Origin: Halopseudomonas nanhaiensis
GTDB lineage: Bacteria; Pseudomonadota; Gammaproteobacteria; Pseudomonadales; Pseudomonadaceae
NCBI RefSeq assembly: GCF_020025155.1
Contig: NZ_CP073751.1
Span: 2,170,001 to 2,234,000 of the forward strand
Reading direction: 5' to 3'
DNA length: 64,000 nucleotides
Shown: one piece after another, positions 36,740-46,292 of the stretch
Position numbering within the stretch: position 1 is the stretch's first letter
Layout: each line of letters opens with the position of its first letter
Program-made: the position numbers and the translations under genes
Notes under the pieces: generated by a model
What the model was told of the DNA's origin: nothing
Databases searched by the model: none
The model's input: the letters and a program-made list of their open reading frames with translations, nothing else

Positions 36740-37564
36740 TCACAGATTCATGACATTGAGGAAACGGGGTGTCGCCTCGTCATCGATACGCAGGTTGGCA
36801 AAGTCGAACAGTGCGGTATCGGCCAACTGGGAGGGCTGGACGTGGCGCAACGCGCGGAAGATGTTTTCTACACGCCCGGGCGTTTCACGCTCCCAGCCCT
36901 GGAGCATTTCCTTGACTACCTTGCGTTGCAGGTTCTCCTGAGAGCCGCAGAGGTTGCAAGGAATGATGGGGAATTCGCGCATGGTGGCGTAGGCGGCAAT
37001 GTCCTTTTCGTTGCAGTACGCAAGCGGTCGAATCACCACGTTACGCCCGTCGTCGGCGCGCAGCTTGGGTGGCATCGCCTTGAGGTTGCCGCCGTAGAAC
37101 ATGTTCAGGAAGAACGTTTCGACGATGTCGTCACGATGGTGTCCCAGCGCCATCTTGGTCGCGCCGATCTCATCTGCGTACGTGTACAGATTCCCCCGGC
37201 GCAGGCGCGAGCAGAGCGAACACGTCGTCTTGCCTTCGGGAATCTTCTCTTTGACGATTGAATAGGTGTCACGCTCGAGAATGTAGTACGCAACGCCCAG
37301 CTGCTCGAGATACGCGGGCAGAACATGCTCGGGAAAACCGGGCTGCTTCTGATCCATGTTCACGGCAACCAGCTCGAACCGTACCGGAGCGACCTTCTGC
37401 AGGTGTAGCAGCATGTCCAGCAAGGTATAGCTATCCTTGCCACCGGACAGACATACCATGATCTTGTCGCCTTCCTCGATCATGTGGTAGTCGGTGACCG
37501 CCTCGGCAGTCAGGCGACGCAGGCGCTTTTGCAGTTTGTTCTGATTGACACTCAGGCTGGTCAT
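36740..37564 (-). CDS. ttcA: tRNA 2-thiocytidine(32) synthetase TtcA
   Basis: This 274-aa PP-loop enzyme has the ATP site SGGKDS (40-45), Cys115 and Cys118 (CSLC), and Cys203/Cys206 (PCNLCGSQ). The family uses three of these cysteines for a 4Fe-4S cluster. It thiolates cytidine 32 in several tRNAs. [10 protein letters not shown] is the second conserved block. It is the first gene of a probable two-gene unit with the Tag-like gene. Confidence 0.96.
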   Translation of the reverse strand: MTSLSVNQNKLQKRLRRLTAEAVTDYHMIEEGDKIMVCLSGGKDSYTLLDMLLHLQKVAPVRFELVAVNMDQKQPGFPEHVLPAYLEQLGVAYYILERDTYSIVKEKIPEGKTTCSLCSRLRRGNLYTYADEIGATKMALGHHRDDIVETFFLNMFYGGNLKAMPPKLRADDGRNVVIRPLAYCNEKDIAAYATMREFPIIPCNLCGSQENLQRKVVKEMLQGWERETPGRVENIFRALRHVQPSQLADTALFDFANLRIDDEATPRFLNVMNL

Positions 37565-37620
37565 GGCAGGGCAAGTCCGGGTAGATCGAAAGGCGCTATG
37601 TTACCCGTAAACCGTGGCCA

Positions 37621-37667
37621 TAAAAACAACACCCCCCGCCGGCCTTTACAGACCAACAAGGGGCGTT
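37621..37667 (-). terminator. Probable terminator after the Yip1 gene
   Basis: On the minus strand AACGCCCC (37660-37667) can pair with GGGGTGTT (37628-37635), followed by GTTTTTA. The loop is long and the stem has one G-T pair, so it is a moderate candidate. Confidence 0.45.
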
Positions 37668-37683
37668 GCGTTGCCGCAGAAGC

Positions 37684-38283
37684 TCAGCGCAGATAGACGG
37701 GACCGATACCGAAGCCCCAGAAGATGACGGCTGTGGCCATCATGCCTACCAGCACCACCAGGCCCACCGCAAGAATCGAGCTGGAAAACAGGAAACCCTC
37801 TTCGCTGGGGATATCCATGAAGATCGGAATGCCCTGATACAGCAGGTAGACGGTATAGGAAATCGCAGCGGTACCCACGATCATCGCCAGCCACAGGTTC
37901 GGATAGAGCGCTGAAAGGCCTGCAATGAACAGCGGCGTAGCTGTATATGCGGCGAACACCAGGCAGTCGTTGAAGGTGGGGGTCGAATCGTAGGTACGCG
38001 CCATCCAGTGGATGAAGGCGCCCATCACGACGACACCTGCGAGCATGGCGATGTAGGACAGCACGGTCATGTACATCGCGCTGGCCTGAGTCAGACGCAC
38101 AGGCTCGACAGTGCCGATTGCCCAACCGACCTGTGTAGTGCCGATGTACGCCGACACCACGGGGATCGCGGCGAGCACCAGAACGTGAATGAGATACATG
38201 GGACCGATGGTGCGTTCCTCGCCCTTGATGTCCCGCCACTCCTGGCCGGGATGGGTGAAGAGTCCCACAACGTGATGGATCAT
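37684..38283 (-). CDS. Yip1 family inner-membrane protein
   Basis: This 199-aa protein has an N-terminal MIHHVVGLFTHPGQEWRDIK and about five hydrophobic helices, the pattern of bacterial Yip1/DUF1282 proteins. AYTATPLFIAGLSALYPN is typical. The molecular role is unknown. SD AGGAGG lies before the ATG. It stands alone. Confidence 0.85.
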   Translation of the reverse strand: MIHHVVGLFTHPGQEWRDIKGEERTIGPMYLIHVLVLAAIPVVSAYIGTTQVGWAIGTVEPVRLTQASAMYMTVLSYIAMLAGVVVMGAFIHWMARTYDSTPTFNDCLVFAAYTATPLFIAGLSALYPNLWLAMIVGTAAISYTVYLLYQGIPIFMDIPSEEGFLFSSSILAVGLVVLVGMMATAVIFWGFGIGPVYLR

Positions 38284-38432
38284 GGTCTGACCTCCTGATT
38301 ATTATTCTCGCTCGGCGGGTGACGCGCGGTCCCCACCGGGCCAGGGCTGTGACGGAATGTCGCATGCCCATGCCATGACTATAGTCAAAAACGTTTCCGA
38401 GAAAACCCGGGCGGTTAGGCTGATTGGCGACT

Positions 38433-39050
38433 TCAGCGCGCCGGGTAATAGCGTTCCAGTATTAGCAACGCGGCGTTGATCGCCTGCAAACGCTCTGTAT
38501 CGCCGCCTCTGTCAGGATGATGTTTGCTCACCAGTTGGCGGTAGCGCTTCCTGATCGTCGTGCGATCCACCGGTGCTTCCAGCTCGAACAGCATCAGAGC
38601 CGCATCCACATCGTCATCGGGCGGCTGGCTTTGCTGGTGCCCGCGCCAGAAGCTGTCCAGGAGCCGTTGCACGTCTGCTTCGTGAGTCCTCGCCCACTCC
38701 GACCAGTCCAGATAATACGCGCGCAGCGGATCGGTGCACGTCAGCCCGGGAGCAGACGGCGAACGGTGCTCGATGGCGATCCGCAGCGCATGAATGTGCA
38801 CTTGTATTCCCGAGGCAGCCAGCGTGTCTGACAATCGATACAGCGTATGGAACAAGAGAAAATGCAGCTGGAACAGCTTCAGAGGGTCGCGCAGCGCTCC
38901 AGGCGCTGCGAAGAGCGAGTCGGGCCGCTCCTGGGCGATGCGTCTGATCAGCCCGAACTCATCGGTGCCGTCCGGCGACTCCTGGAGTATTTCCAGGAGC
39001 AACGCATCGAAGCCTTCTGGCAACAGTTGTTCCGACGTAACGGTAGTCAT
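38433..39050 (-). CDS. DnaJ-related protein with C-terminal J-domain
   Basis: This 205-aa protein has an N-terminal DNAJ_related region (LFQLHFLLFHTLYRLSD, YYLDWSEW) and a C-terminal J-domain of about 55 residues with the HPD tripeptide (VSKHHPDRGGD). It should stimulate an Hsp70 partner. The unusual order, J-domain at the end, is characteristic of this family. Confidence 0.9.
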   Translation of the reverse strand: MTTVTSEQLLPEGFDALLLEILQESPDGTDEFGLIRRIAQERPDSLFAAPGALRDPLKLFQLHFLLFHTLYRLSDTLAASGIQVHIHALRIAIEHRSPSAPGLTCTDPLRAYYLDWSEWARTHEADVQRLLDSFWRGHQQSQPPDDDVDAALMLFELEAPVDRTTIRKRYRQLVSKHHPDRGGDTERLQAINAALLILERYYPAR

Positions 39051-39190
39051 TCGGAGAGTGTACCCGACACGCCTGCCCGATCGTCAGCTCGACGCTGAAC
39101 ACTTCACGTTTTCGTCATCAAGTGGAAACCGTGGTGTAAGACCGGTTGCGTATGAATGTCATGGACTTTCACATCGACAAGGACAGACAC

Positions 39191-41068
39191 ATGCAAAAGT
39201 GGATCATGACTGCCACCGCCGCGGCGGTGCTCGCCGCCCTGGCCGGCTGCAACAGCGACAGTTCGGATGACCCGGCGCCGGTCGCCCCGGCACCAACCCC
39301 TGCGCCAGAAGTCACCACACCTGACCGCATCAGCCTGAGTTTGCTGGGCCGCTACAGCTCCGGCGTGTTCGATGCGAGTGCTGCCGAGATCCCGGCGTTT
39401 GATCCGGTGAACCGGCAGATTTTTATAGTCAACGCGCAAAAGGGAGCGATCGATATAATCGATGCGAGCGATGCGACAGCTCCTGAGCTGGTCAAGACAT
39501 TGACCGTAGAAGACATCGCACCCGGCGCCGTGGTCAACAGCGTGGCCTATCGCGACGGACTGATAGCGGTTGCCATCGAAGCAGATGACAAGACAGACCC
39601 TGGCTACGTTGGCCTGTATGACGCGGCGACGCATGAGCTGCTTGACAGCGTGATGGTTGGCTCGCTGCCCGATATGCTCACCTTTACGCCGGACGGACGC
39701 TACATTCTGGTCGCCAACGAAGCAGAGCCAAGCGACGACTACAGCAGTGACCCAGAAGGCTCCATCAGCATCGTTGCGCTCGCCGAGCGCGCACTTGGCG
39801 CCGTCTCCACTGCAACCTTCGAGTCATTCAATGGCCGCGAAGCGCAACTGCTGGAGGCCGGCGTGCGCCTGTACGGCCCCAATGCTGATGTCGCCTCGAG
39901 GAATCTTGAACCCGAATACATTGCGGTGTCGACAGACAGCACCAAAGCATGGGTCGCACTGCAGGAAAACAATGCCCTGGCTATGGTGGACATAGAGAGC
40001 GCCACCGTGACCGATATCGTTCCGTTAGGCACCAAGGTTTTCGGTGTGAATGCCAACGGGATCGACGCCAGCGACGATGACGGTGAAATCAACATCCGCG
40101 CCTGGCCGGGCGTTGTCGGGATGTATCAGCCGGACAGCATTGCCGGCTACACGGCGGACGATCAGACCTATCTGGTCACTGCCAACGAAGGCGACGCCCG
40201 CGCCTGGGGCGAAGACAATGACCAGTACTGGGCCGGTGACGCGAGTCAGGGCTTTGTGGAAGAGTTCCGAGTGAAGCATCTGGTGCATGTGGATGGCTTT
40301 GATCGCCGCGCTGGCGATGATCTCCCGCCGCAGTTGCGCGGGCTTGCTGCAGGCGCCCTGCTGAATGCTGACACGTTCTCCTATTGTGGTGCTACGCAAG
40401 CCGATCCTGGCGACTGCCGCGCAGACAACAATCTGGGACGCTTGAACATTACCTGGGTTGAAGGCTATCGCAAGGATGCTGCCGGCGCTCCGTTGCTGTT
40501 CGACGCCACCGGCACCGAGAACCCCGCCGGCGACCGACTGGTGTATGACCGGCTCTACGCCTATGGCGGCCGCTCCTTCTCGATCTGGGGCGCGGACGGC
40601 GCACTGGTATGGGACTCCGGCAATGCCATAGAGCAGTACCTGGCCAGCGACGCCTGCCGCCTGGGAAGTGATCGCAGCATTCCCTGCGCCACCTACTTCA
40701 ACTCCGGCCACGATGAAGGCGATGCCTTCGACAGCCGCAGCGATGCGAAGGGCCCCGAGCCCGAAGGGCTGACGCTTGGCAAGCTGGGAGACAAGACGTT
40801 CGCGTTCGTCGGACTGGAACGCATGGGCGGCATCATGGCGTACGACATCACCAATCCGCAGGCGCCAGAGTTCATGGACTATTTCAATAGTCGCGACGAC
40901 TGGACGCTGGATCCGGAAACCAACCTCCCCGCCGCAGGCGATCTCGGCCCGGAAGGTTTGCTGTTTGTTTCGGCAGACGATTCCCCCACAGGTGATGCGC
41001 TGCTGGTGGTCGGCAATGAAGTCAGCGGCACAACAGCGATCTACCGCATCGAACAGATAAGCGAGTGA
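39191..41068 (+). CDS. Choice-of-anchor I family lipoprotein
   Basis: This 625-aa protein has a lipoprotein signal (MQKWIMTATAAAVLAALAGC), a Pro/Ala-rich linker, and a beta-propeller-like body with VNAQKGAIDIIDAS, PDMLTFTPDGRYILVANEAEPS, YLVTANEGDARAW and PEGLLFVSADDSPTGDALLVVGNEVSGT. These phrases define the choice-of-anchor I proteins, often linked to extracellular phosphatases. SD AAGGA precedes ATG 39191. The enzymatic activity is uncertain. A terminator follows. Confidence 0.85.
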   Translation: MQKWIMTATAAAVLAALAGCNSDSSDDPAPVAPAPTPAPEVTTPDRISLSLLGRYSSGVFDASAAEIPAFDPVNRQIFIVNAQKGAIDIIDASDATAPELVKTLTVEDIAPGAVVNSVAYRDGLIAVAIEADDKTDPGYVGLYDAATHELLDSVMVGSLPDMLTFTPDGRYILVANEAEPSDDYSSDPEGSISIVALAERALGAVSTATFESFNGREAQLLEAGVRLYGPNADVASRNLEPEYIAVSTDSTKAWVALQENNALAMVDIESATVTDIVPLGTKVFGVNANGIDASDDDGEINIRAWPGVVGMYQPDSIAGYTADDQTYLVTANEGDARAWGEDNDQYWAGDASQGFVEEFRVKHLVHVDGFDRRAGDDLPPQLRGLAAGALLNADTFSYCGATQADPGDCRADNNLGRLNITWVEGYRKDAAGAPLLFDATGTENPAGDRLVYDRLYAYGGRSFSIWGADGALVWDSGNAIEQYLASDACRLGSDRSIPCATYFNSGHDEGDAFDSRSDAKGPEPEGLTLGKLGDKTFAFVGLERMGGIMAYDITNPQAPEFMDYFNSRDDWTLDPETNLPAAGDLGPEGLLFVSADDSPTGDALLVVGNEVSGTTAIYRIEQISE

Positions 41069-41076
41069 TCAGATAG

Positions 41077-41099
41077 GCCCGGCCGTCCGGCCGGGCTTT
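41077..41099 (+). terminator. Rho-independent terminator
   Basis: GCCCGGCC (41077-41084) pairs with GGCCGGGC (41089-41096) around GTCC, followed by TTTC. It ends the choice-of-anchor gene and could also act on the convergent ggpPS gene. Confidence 0.65.
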
Positions 41100-41118
41100 C
41101 TGCTCATTGCATCTGCAT

Positions 41119-43386
41119 TCAGCTGGCTGCCTCGTACAGAAACGCCGCACTCGCTTGTCGGGTGTCTCTGACCGCCTGCAGGAACTCGTCCCCCCATCGT
41201 TGAATATCGTTGTGGCTTACCGTCGCGTAGAGCTCACGGAGTCGCGCCTGTCGTTCCGCCTTGCCCAGTGTCAGTCCTACGTACAAGGTGTCACGCAGGT
41301 CGTGGGGATCGTGCGGATTGGTCAGCAGCGCACCATGCAGTTCCGCCGCGCTGCCGGCGAATTCCGATAGCACCAGCGCCCCACTCCCTTCGCACAAGCC
41401 CTGGGTGGCGACATATTCCTTGGCCACCAGGTTCAGCCCGTCGCGCAACGGCGTGATCCACATGACATCGGCCATCAGGTAATACGGCACCAGCTCGCGG
41501 AAAGGGAAGGCACGATAGAAAAACTGAACCGGGGTCCAGCCCACCCGCGAGAAACGCCCATTGATGCGCCCCACCGCTCTCTCGATGTCTGCGAGAAGCG
41601 TCTCGTAGACGGTCATTTCCTTCGCTGCCGGGACGCATATGGTAAGCAGCGAGACCTTGCCGACCAGTTCCGGATGAGCGTCGAGCAACGCTTCGAAGGC
41701 CAGTAGCTTGGCGAGAATGCCCTTGGTGTAGTCCAGTCGTTCGACCGAGAGCACGACCCGCACGCCACGCAGCTGCCGACGCAGCTCCTCCATCAGCTTC
41801 TGGCACTCGGGCTCCTCCACTACCTGCCGGACCCGGCCCACATCCAGGCCTACCGGATGCGCCCCCAGACCGATGTAACGCCCATGAACCGATATGGCGG
41901 TGGTCATCGCCTCGATACCCACGGCACAGCCGAAGGTCTGATAACGCGGTGCACAGGCCCGGGTTTCAAGCACCTCCAGTGGCGCAACGCCGCGCACCAC
42001 ATCGACAAAATTTTCCGATTGCCGGGGAATGTGGAAGCCGATGTAATCGCACTGCAGCAGGCTGCCGATGATCTCGCGTCGCCACGGCAAAACGTTGAAC
42101 ACGTCTGCAGAAGGGAAGTAGGTGTGGTGGAAGAACGCAATGGTGAGATCCGGACGCAGCCGTCGCAGGAACGAGGGAACCATCCACAGGTTGTAATCGT
42201 GCAGCCAGACCAGCGCCCCCTCAGCGGCCTCGGCGGCGGTGCGCTCGGCAAACAGTCGATTGACCTTGAGAAACACCTGCCAGTCTTCTTCGCGGAATAC
42301 CGCTCTTTCCCAGAAGGTGTGCAAGGTAGGCCAGAACGCCTCCTTGGAAAAGCGCTTGTAGAATATGTCGACGTCCTGCTTGGTCAGTGCCACGCGCGCG
42401 GCGACCAGATTCGGATAACGCTCGTTATCCACCTGGGTATGCACTTCGAATGCCCTGCCCTCGCGTGGGTCGTGGACCGACCAGGCGACCCAGGAACCCT
42501 TCTGTCCGTGATCAAAGAAACTCAGCAACGTCGGTATGATGCCGTTAGGTGAAGAGGGTGGCCGCCGGACCACGCTGTCATGTTCGATCACCTCTTCGTA
42601 CGGCAGACGGTGATAGACCATAACCAGCTGCGCCCTGCCCTGCGCAGTGATGTCGGGCAACTCGAAGTCCACCCCCAGGGGACCCAGAAAGCCGAAGTGG
42701 GCGATCGCCTCGAGAATGCCACCGCAGCCGCTGAGTCGGGCATGCAGAACGCGGGCGCGGTCATGGGTCGCTTCGAGCAGAGCTGGCTCAGATTCACCGA
42801 CGCAGACGCCCTTGAACCCCTGCTCGTACATCGACAGATCATTGAGCGTGTCCCCGGCGACAAGTACGTCCTCTTCGGAGACCCCCAGATGTTCGACCAG
42901 CTTGCGCAGGGTGCTGCCCTTGTTTACGCCAGGCGGCAGCACATCGAGGTACATGTCGGCGGAGAACAGCAGATCACAGCCCAACTCGGCGACCGCTGCT
43001 CTGAGCTCATCGCTGATCGCACCCTCATCGCAGAAATACGAACAGCGTCGCTGCTGCGGAACCGTCTGACGCTCCAGCCCGGGAAGCCCGGATAGACGCT
43101 GCACGATGGTCTGCTCCCCCGGCCACCGGCTTTCGATTTCGCTTTGCAGGGGGTAGACAGATTGCAGGCTTGCGCCGTCCACGAGGGTCGCGCCGACGTC
43201 GCAAACGATATAGTCGGGCCTAGGAATGAGTGGGTCGGACAGCAGTGGAACGACCACCTCCAGGCCGCGGCCCGTCACGAAAACCAGCTTGATGCCGGGG
43301 TGGGCGCTGATGAGATTGTAAAGCCGCTGGCGATTCTCCGGATCACCAGCCAGAAACGTTCCATCCAGATCGGTTGCCAGAATCAT
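41119..43386 (-). CDS. ggpPS: Bifunctional glucosylglycerol-phosphate synthase/phosphatase
   Basis: This 755-aa fusion has an N-terminal HAD phosphatase (DLDGTF with Asp6 and Asp8, VTGRG, GDTLNDLSM, about residues 1-240) and a C-terminal GT20 glycosyltransferase (LHDYNLWMVPSFLRR, ERLDYTKGI, PLRDGLNLVAKEYV, SEFAGSA). This HAD-first order is that of GgpPS of Pseudomonas and Stenotrophomonas, which joins ADP-glucose with glycerol-3-phosphate and then dephosphorylates to the osmolyte glucosylglycerol. A trehalose-6-phosphate synthase/phosphatase is the alternative; the adjacent YcaD-type carrier favours GgpPS. It lies 29 bp after that carrier gene in one operon. Confidence 0.85.
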   Translation of the reverse strand: MILATDLDGTFLAGDPENRQRLYNLISAHPGIKLVFVTGRGLEVVVPLLSDPLIPRPDYIVCDVGATLVDGASLQSVYPLQSEIESRWPGEQTIVQRLSGLPGLERQTVPQQRRCSYFCDEGAISDELRAAVAELGCDLLFSADMYLDVLPPGVNKGSTLRKLVEHLGVSEEDVLVAGDTLNDLSMYEQGFKGVCVGESEPALLEATHDRARVLHARLSGCGGILEAIAHFGFLGPLGVDFELPDITAQGRAQLVMVYHRLPYEEVIEHDSVVRRPPSSPNGIIPTLLSFFDHGQKGSWVAWSVHDPREGRAFEVHTQVDNERYPNLVAARVALTKQDVDIFYKRFSKEAFWPTLHTFWERAVFREEDWQVFLKVNRLFAERTAAEAAEGALVWLHDYNLWMVPSFLRRLRPDLTIAFFHHTYFPSADVFNVLPWRREIIGSLLQCDYIGFHIPRQSENFVDVVRGVAPLEVLETRACAPRYQTFGCAVGIEAMTTAISVHGRYIGLGAHPVGLDVGRVRQVVEEPECQKLMEELRRQLRGVRVVLSVERLDYTKGILAKLLAFEALLDAHPELVGKVSLLTICVPAAKEMTVYETLLADIERAVGRINGRFSRVGWTPVQFFYRAFPFRELVPYYLMADVMWITPLRDGLNLVAKEYVATQGLCEGSGALVLSEFAGSAAELHGALLTNPHDPHDLRDTLYVGLTLGKAERQARLRELYATVSHNDIQRWGDEFLQAVRDTRQASAAFLYEAAS

Positions 43387-43415
43387 CTTGCCTTACTCCT
43401 TGTGGCCGATCGCAG

Positions 43416-44747
43416 TCATCCTGTCGATCGGCGTTCGATGGTTTCCTCTTGATTGGCAGTGTCCTGGGTGTAAAGGGTGTCAGGGCCGGGGTCGGCCTCG
43501 GTATCGTGTGTCGTCTCTGCGGACGTCATCTGGTCTTCGGCCATCATCTCCAGCGAGGCGGTCGAAGTACGAACCATGGGTACGAAATGCGCAGGCTCAT
43601 CGACGATGACGTCCTTGACCTTGCGCGACTGCAGCAGACTGAATGCGGCGCACAGGCCGAACATCACCGCGAAGAACAGCGGCAACGCGGTGGGCACAGT
43701 AGCGCTCATCAGGGCCCCGGCAAGAGTCGGACCCAATGCGGAGCCGGCGCCCTGCACGAGCAGCAAGGCGGAGCTGCCAGCGAGAATTTCTTCCTGATGC
43801 AGATGGTCCACCAGGTGGGCGACCACCACGGGATAGGCAGCAAAGGCGCCGGCGCCAAACACCACCGCGCCGATCAGCATGGCATTGCCGTGCGCGCCGA
43901 GGACCGCCATCAGCAGGCCGCCCACAGCGGAGATTCCGGAGATCAACGCCAGTGCGACGCGACGATCGATGCGATCGGAGAGCAGGCCCAACGGCCATTG
44001 CATGACCGCACCGGTGATGATGACCAAAGAGACGAAGCTGGCGATATCCTTGGTTTCCATCCCCATGCGGCCGGCCCATACCGCACCAAGCCCCCAGAAT
44101 GCGCCCATGGCCACACCGGAAAGCAACGCGCCGGAGAACGCAACGGGTGCCACGTCCCATAGGTGCCTGAGCGACATAGCCGGGGTGTCGCTGATCATGG
44201 GCTGGGGCAGCTTGGTCATAGCCACTGGCATGATCGCCAGCACCAGAAAGATCGCACCGACGGCGAAGAGGGTGAATAGCAATGGACTATCAATGCGCAA
44301 CATCTGCTGCGCAAGCGCCAGTGCCACGAGATTGACCACCATATATACCGCGAACACCTGGCCGCGGCGATCGTTCGGCGCCTGCGTGTTGAGCCAACTT
44401 TCGATAACCATGTAAAGGCCGACCAGGCTGACCCCTGTCAACAGACGCAGCAGGAACCAGATCCAGGCATCAATGATCAGCCCATGCAGTAGAAGCGATA
44501 CGGCGGTGGCCGCGCAGAAGAAGGCGAAGGAACGTATGTGTCCCATGCGCCTGATGAGCCTGGGACACACGTACGTGCCCAGGATGAAGCCCAGAAAGTA
44601 GGCTGACCCGAGCAGACCCAGCGTCTGGTCGCTGAATCCTTCGGCACTGCCTCGCAGCGCCAGCAGCGTGTTCATCAACCCCGTACCCAGCAACAGCAAC
44701 GCCACACCCGTGAGCAATGCGCCGATGGGCAGCAAAATCGGAATCAT
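43416..44747 (-). CDS. ycaD: MFS transporter, YcaD-like
   Basis: This 443-aa, 12-TM carrier opens with LLPIGALLTGVALLLLGTGLMNTLLALR and has MVIESWLNTQAPNDRRGQVF and LLSDRIDRRVAL, typical of YcaD-type MFS proteins. A hydrophilic acidic tail of about 55 residues follows the last helix. In Stenotrophomonas a ycaD gene also precedes ggpS and is linked to salt tolerance, so this carrier may move the osmolyte or a precursor. That role is inferred. Confidence 0.85.
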   Translation of the reverse strand: MIPILLPIGALLTGVALLLLGTGLMNTLLALRGSAEGFSDQTLGLLGSAYFLGFILGTYVCPRLIRRMGHIRSFAFFCAATAVSLLLHGLIIDAWIWFLLRLLTGVSLVGLYMVIESWLNTQAPNDRRGQVFAVYMVVNLVALALAQQMLRIDSPLLFTLFAVGAIFLVLAIMPVAMTKLPQPMISDTPAMSLRHLWDVAPVAFSGALLSGVAMGAFWGLGAVWAGRMGMETKDIASFVSLVIITGAVMQWPLGLLSDRIDRRVALALISGISAVGGLLMAVLGAHGNAMLIGAVVFGAGAFAAYPVVVAHLVDHLHQEEILAGSSALLLVQGAGSALGPTLAGALMSATVPTALPLFFAVMFGLCAAFSLLQSRKVKDVIVDEPAHFVPMVRTSTASLEMMAEDQMTSAETTHDTEADPGPDTLYTQDTANQEETIERRSTG

Positions 44748-44804
44748 GGATCCGTATCCCCCCTAGCGGTCTCTTCCGGTCCAGCCTCTCCGATGGCTCT
44801 AATC

Positions 44805-44832
44805 CTTACTGTTGTAAGCACCTTAGCTTATA
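44805..44832. promoter_or_regulatory. Overlapping inverted repeats upstream of the osmolyte operon
   Basis: CTTAC-TGTT-GTAAG (44805-44818) and TAAGC-ACCTTA-GCTTA (44815-44830) overlap, about 60-80 bp before ycaD. TATAAG on the minus strand (44827-44832) could be its -10; no good -35 is seen, which would suit a stress sigma factor or an activator. Function is not shown. Confidence 0.35.
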
Positions 44833-44979
44833 TGAAAGTCAGCTGCCACCCGGCGCAGCCCGGTCGCTGGCTGATCGCACGAAGCCATCACCGTACGTCT
44901 GGTGACACTTAATTTTCACTCACCGAGCCGCTACACTCGCATCAACGGAACTAATCAATCACAAAATGGTCGCGCCACG

Positions 44980-45267
44980 ATGTCCAGCATAAAGGCTTCT
45001 GCCAGACAAATTTTCTCGCCCATTCTGTCGCCCCTCGAAGACAGCCCCAAACCCTATGCCTATACTCGCAAAAGTCGCCTGATCCTCTGGATCATGAGCG
45101 TGCTTTTCATCGGCCTGGCGATCTCGCTGGCAGTATGGCTTCCGGGAAAGACCGATAGCTCGGTGTGGATACCCGTGTCGGTATTCGGACTACTCGGCAC
45201 CTTCGGCTCGCTGGTCGCCTGGCTGGGTACCGACAAGGCTGTCGCCAGAGTCTGGGGCAGCCGCTGA
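44980..45267 (+). CDS. Hypothetical small membrane protein with two helices
   Basis: This 95-aa protein begins MSSIKASARQIFSP, has a Lys/Arg-containing loop and two hydrophobic segments (about residues 35-57 and 63-82) joined by a short turn, and ends in AVARVWGSR. I do not recognise a family. No clear SD precedes ATG 44980, and a GTG at 44902 is possible. It lies 15 bp before a flavodoxin-like gene, so the pair may be co-transcribed. Confidence 0.7.
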   Translation: MSSIKASARQIFSPILSPLEDSPKPYAYTRKSRLILWIMSVLFIGLAISLAVWLPGKTDSSVWIPVSVFGLLGTFGSLVAWLGTDKAVARVWGSR

Positions 45268-45282
45268 CCAGCGGAGGTCTCA

Positions 45283-45750
45283 ATGGCCGGCAAGCGGCTA
45301 CTCATCGTCGCGCATGCGCCTTCGGATAATACGCGAAGGCTCGCCGAAGCGGCTCTGCGCGGCGCGCAACATCCTGACCTGAGCGATGTCCAGGCTCTCT
45401 GGATCCCCCCACTCGAAGCGCAGCCGGACGACGTGCTGGCCGCCGATGCAATCATCCTCGGCACCACCGAGAATCTCGGCTACATGAGCGGAGCGTTGAA
45501 GGATTTCTTTGACCGCTGCTATTACCCGGTGCTGGACGTCAAGCAAGGGTTGCCCTGCGCCTTGTACATCCGCGCCGGCATGGATGGCACGGGTACGCGT
45601 CGGGCAGTCGAGAGCATCGTCACGGGTCTGCGCTGGAATTGGGCGCAGGATCCTCTCGTTTTGCAGGGGAGCTGGCAGGAATCCTTCGCTGACCAGGCGC
45701 AGGAGCTTGGACTGTACATGGCCGCGGGGTTGGACAGCGGCATTTTCTGA
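45283..45750 (+). CDS. Flavodoxin/NAD(P)H-oxidoreductase-like protein
   Basis: This 155-aa protein has the flavodoxin opening LLIVAHAPSDNTRRLAEA, then AIILGTTENLGYMSGALKDFFDRCYY, which should wrap the FMN. SD GGAGG precedes the ATG. It resembles short WrbA/FMN-reductase relatives. The partner and substrate are unknown; the two-helix protein encoded 15 bp upstream might place it at the membrane. Confidence 0.82.
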   Translation: MAGKRLLIVAHAPSDNTRRLAEAALRGAQHPDLSDVQALWIPPLEAQPDDVLAADAIILGTTENLGYMSGALKDFFDRCYYPVLDVKQGLPCALYIRAGMDGTGTRRAVESIVTGLRWNWAQDPLVLQGSWQESFADQAQELGLYMAAGLDSGIF

Positions 45751-45803
45751 CTGTCAGTCGGGCTAGCCTTCTGGAACAGGGGTTTCAGCCGTATACTTGC
45801 GGC

Positions 45804-46292
45804 ATGGATCGCATACTGGAATGTCTCGAGCGCTGTTATGATCTGGCCGAAGCGCACTTCGGTCGGCGCTTCGAGCGGCCGCGCGTCACGCTGGATCTGC
45901 GCGGACAGCGCGCCGGGGTGGCCTACCTTTCGCGAAATCTGCTGAGATTCAACAGGCAGATGTACCAGGACAACACCGAGGACTTTCTGCAGCAGACAGT
46001 GCCGCACGAAGTTGCGCACCTGATTGCCGACGCAGTGTTCGGCTCACGCATCCGCCCCCATGGGCCGGAGTGGAAAGCCATCATGACCGAGGTGTACGGC
46101 CTTCCACCCAAGCGCTGCCATGACTATCCCGTCCCCGCGCGTAGAGCGACCCGATACTTCTATCGATGCGGCTGCCCGGCGCCCGTTCCCTTCACGCCAC
46201 AACGTCATGCCTGGGTGGGGCGCGGTCGACGCTATCAATGCCGGCGCTGCGGAGACATGCTGCGCTTCACCGGCCAGCAGCAACGCGCCTGA
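45804..46292 (+). CDS. SprT-like zinc metalloprotease family protein
   Basis: This 162-aa protein has the metal site HEVAH (His68, Glu69, His72) in a SprT domain and a C-terminal zinc-ribbon-like part with CGCP and CRRC. SprT/Spartan-type proteins are thought to act on DNA-linked proteins; the bacterial role is poorly known. Its TGA abuts the stop of the convergent gene at 46293. Confidence 0.88.
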   Translation: MDRILECLERCYDLAEAHFGRRFERPRVTLDLRGQRAGVAYLSRNLLRFNRQMYQDNTEDFLQQTVPHEVAHLIADAVFGSRIRPHGPEWKAIMTEVYGLPPKRCHDYPVPARRATRYFYRCGCPAPVPFTPQRHAWVGRGRRYQCRRCGDMLRFTGQQQRA

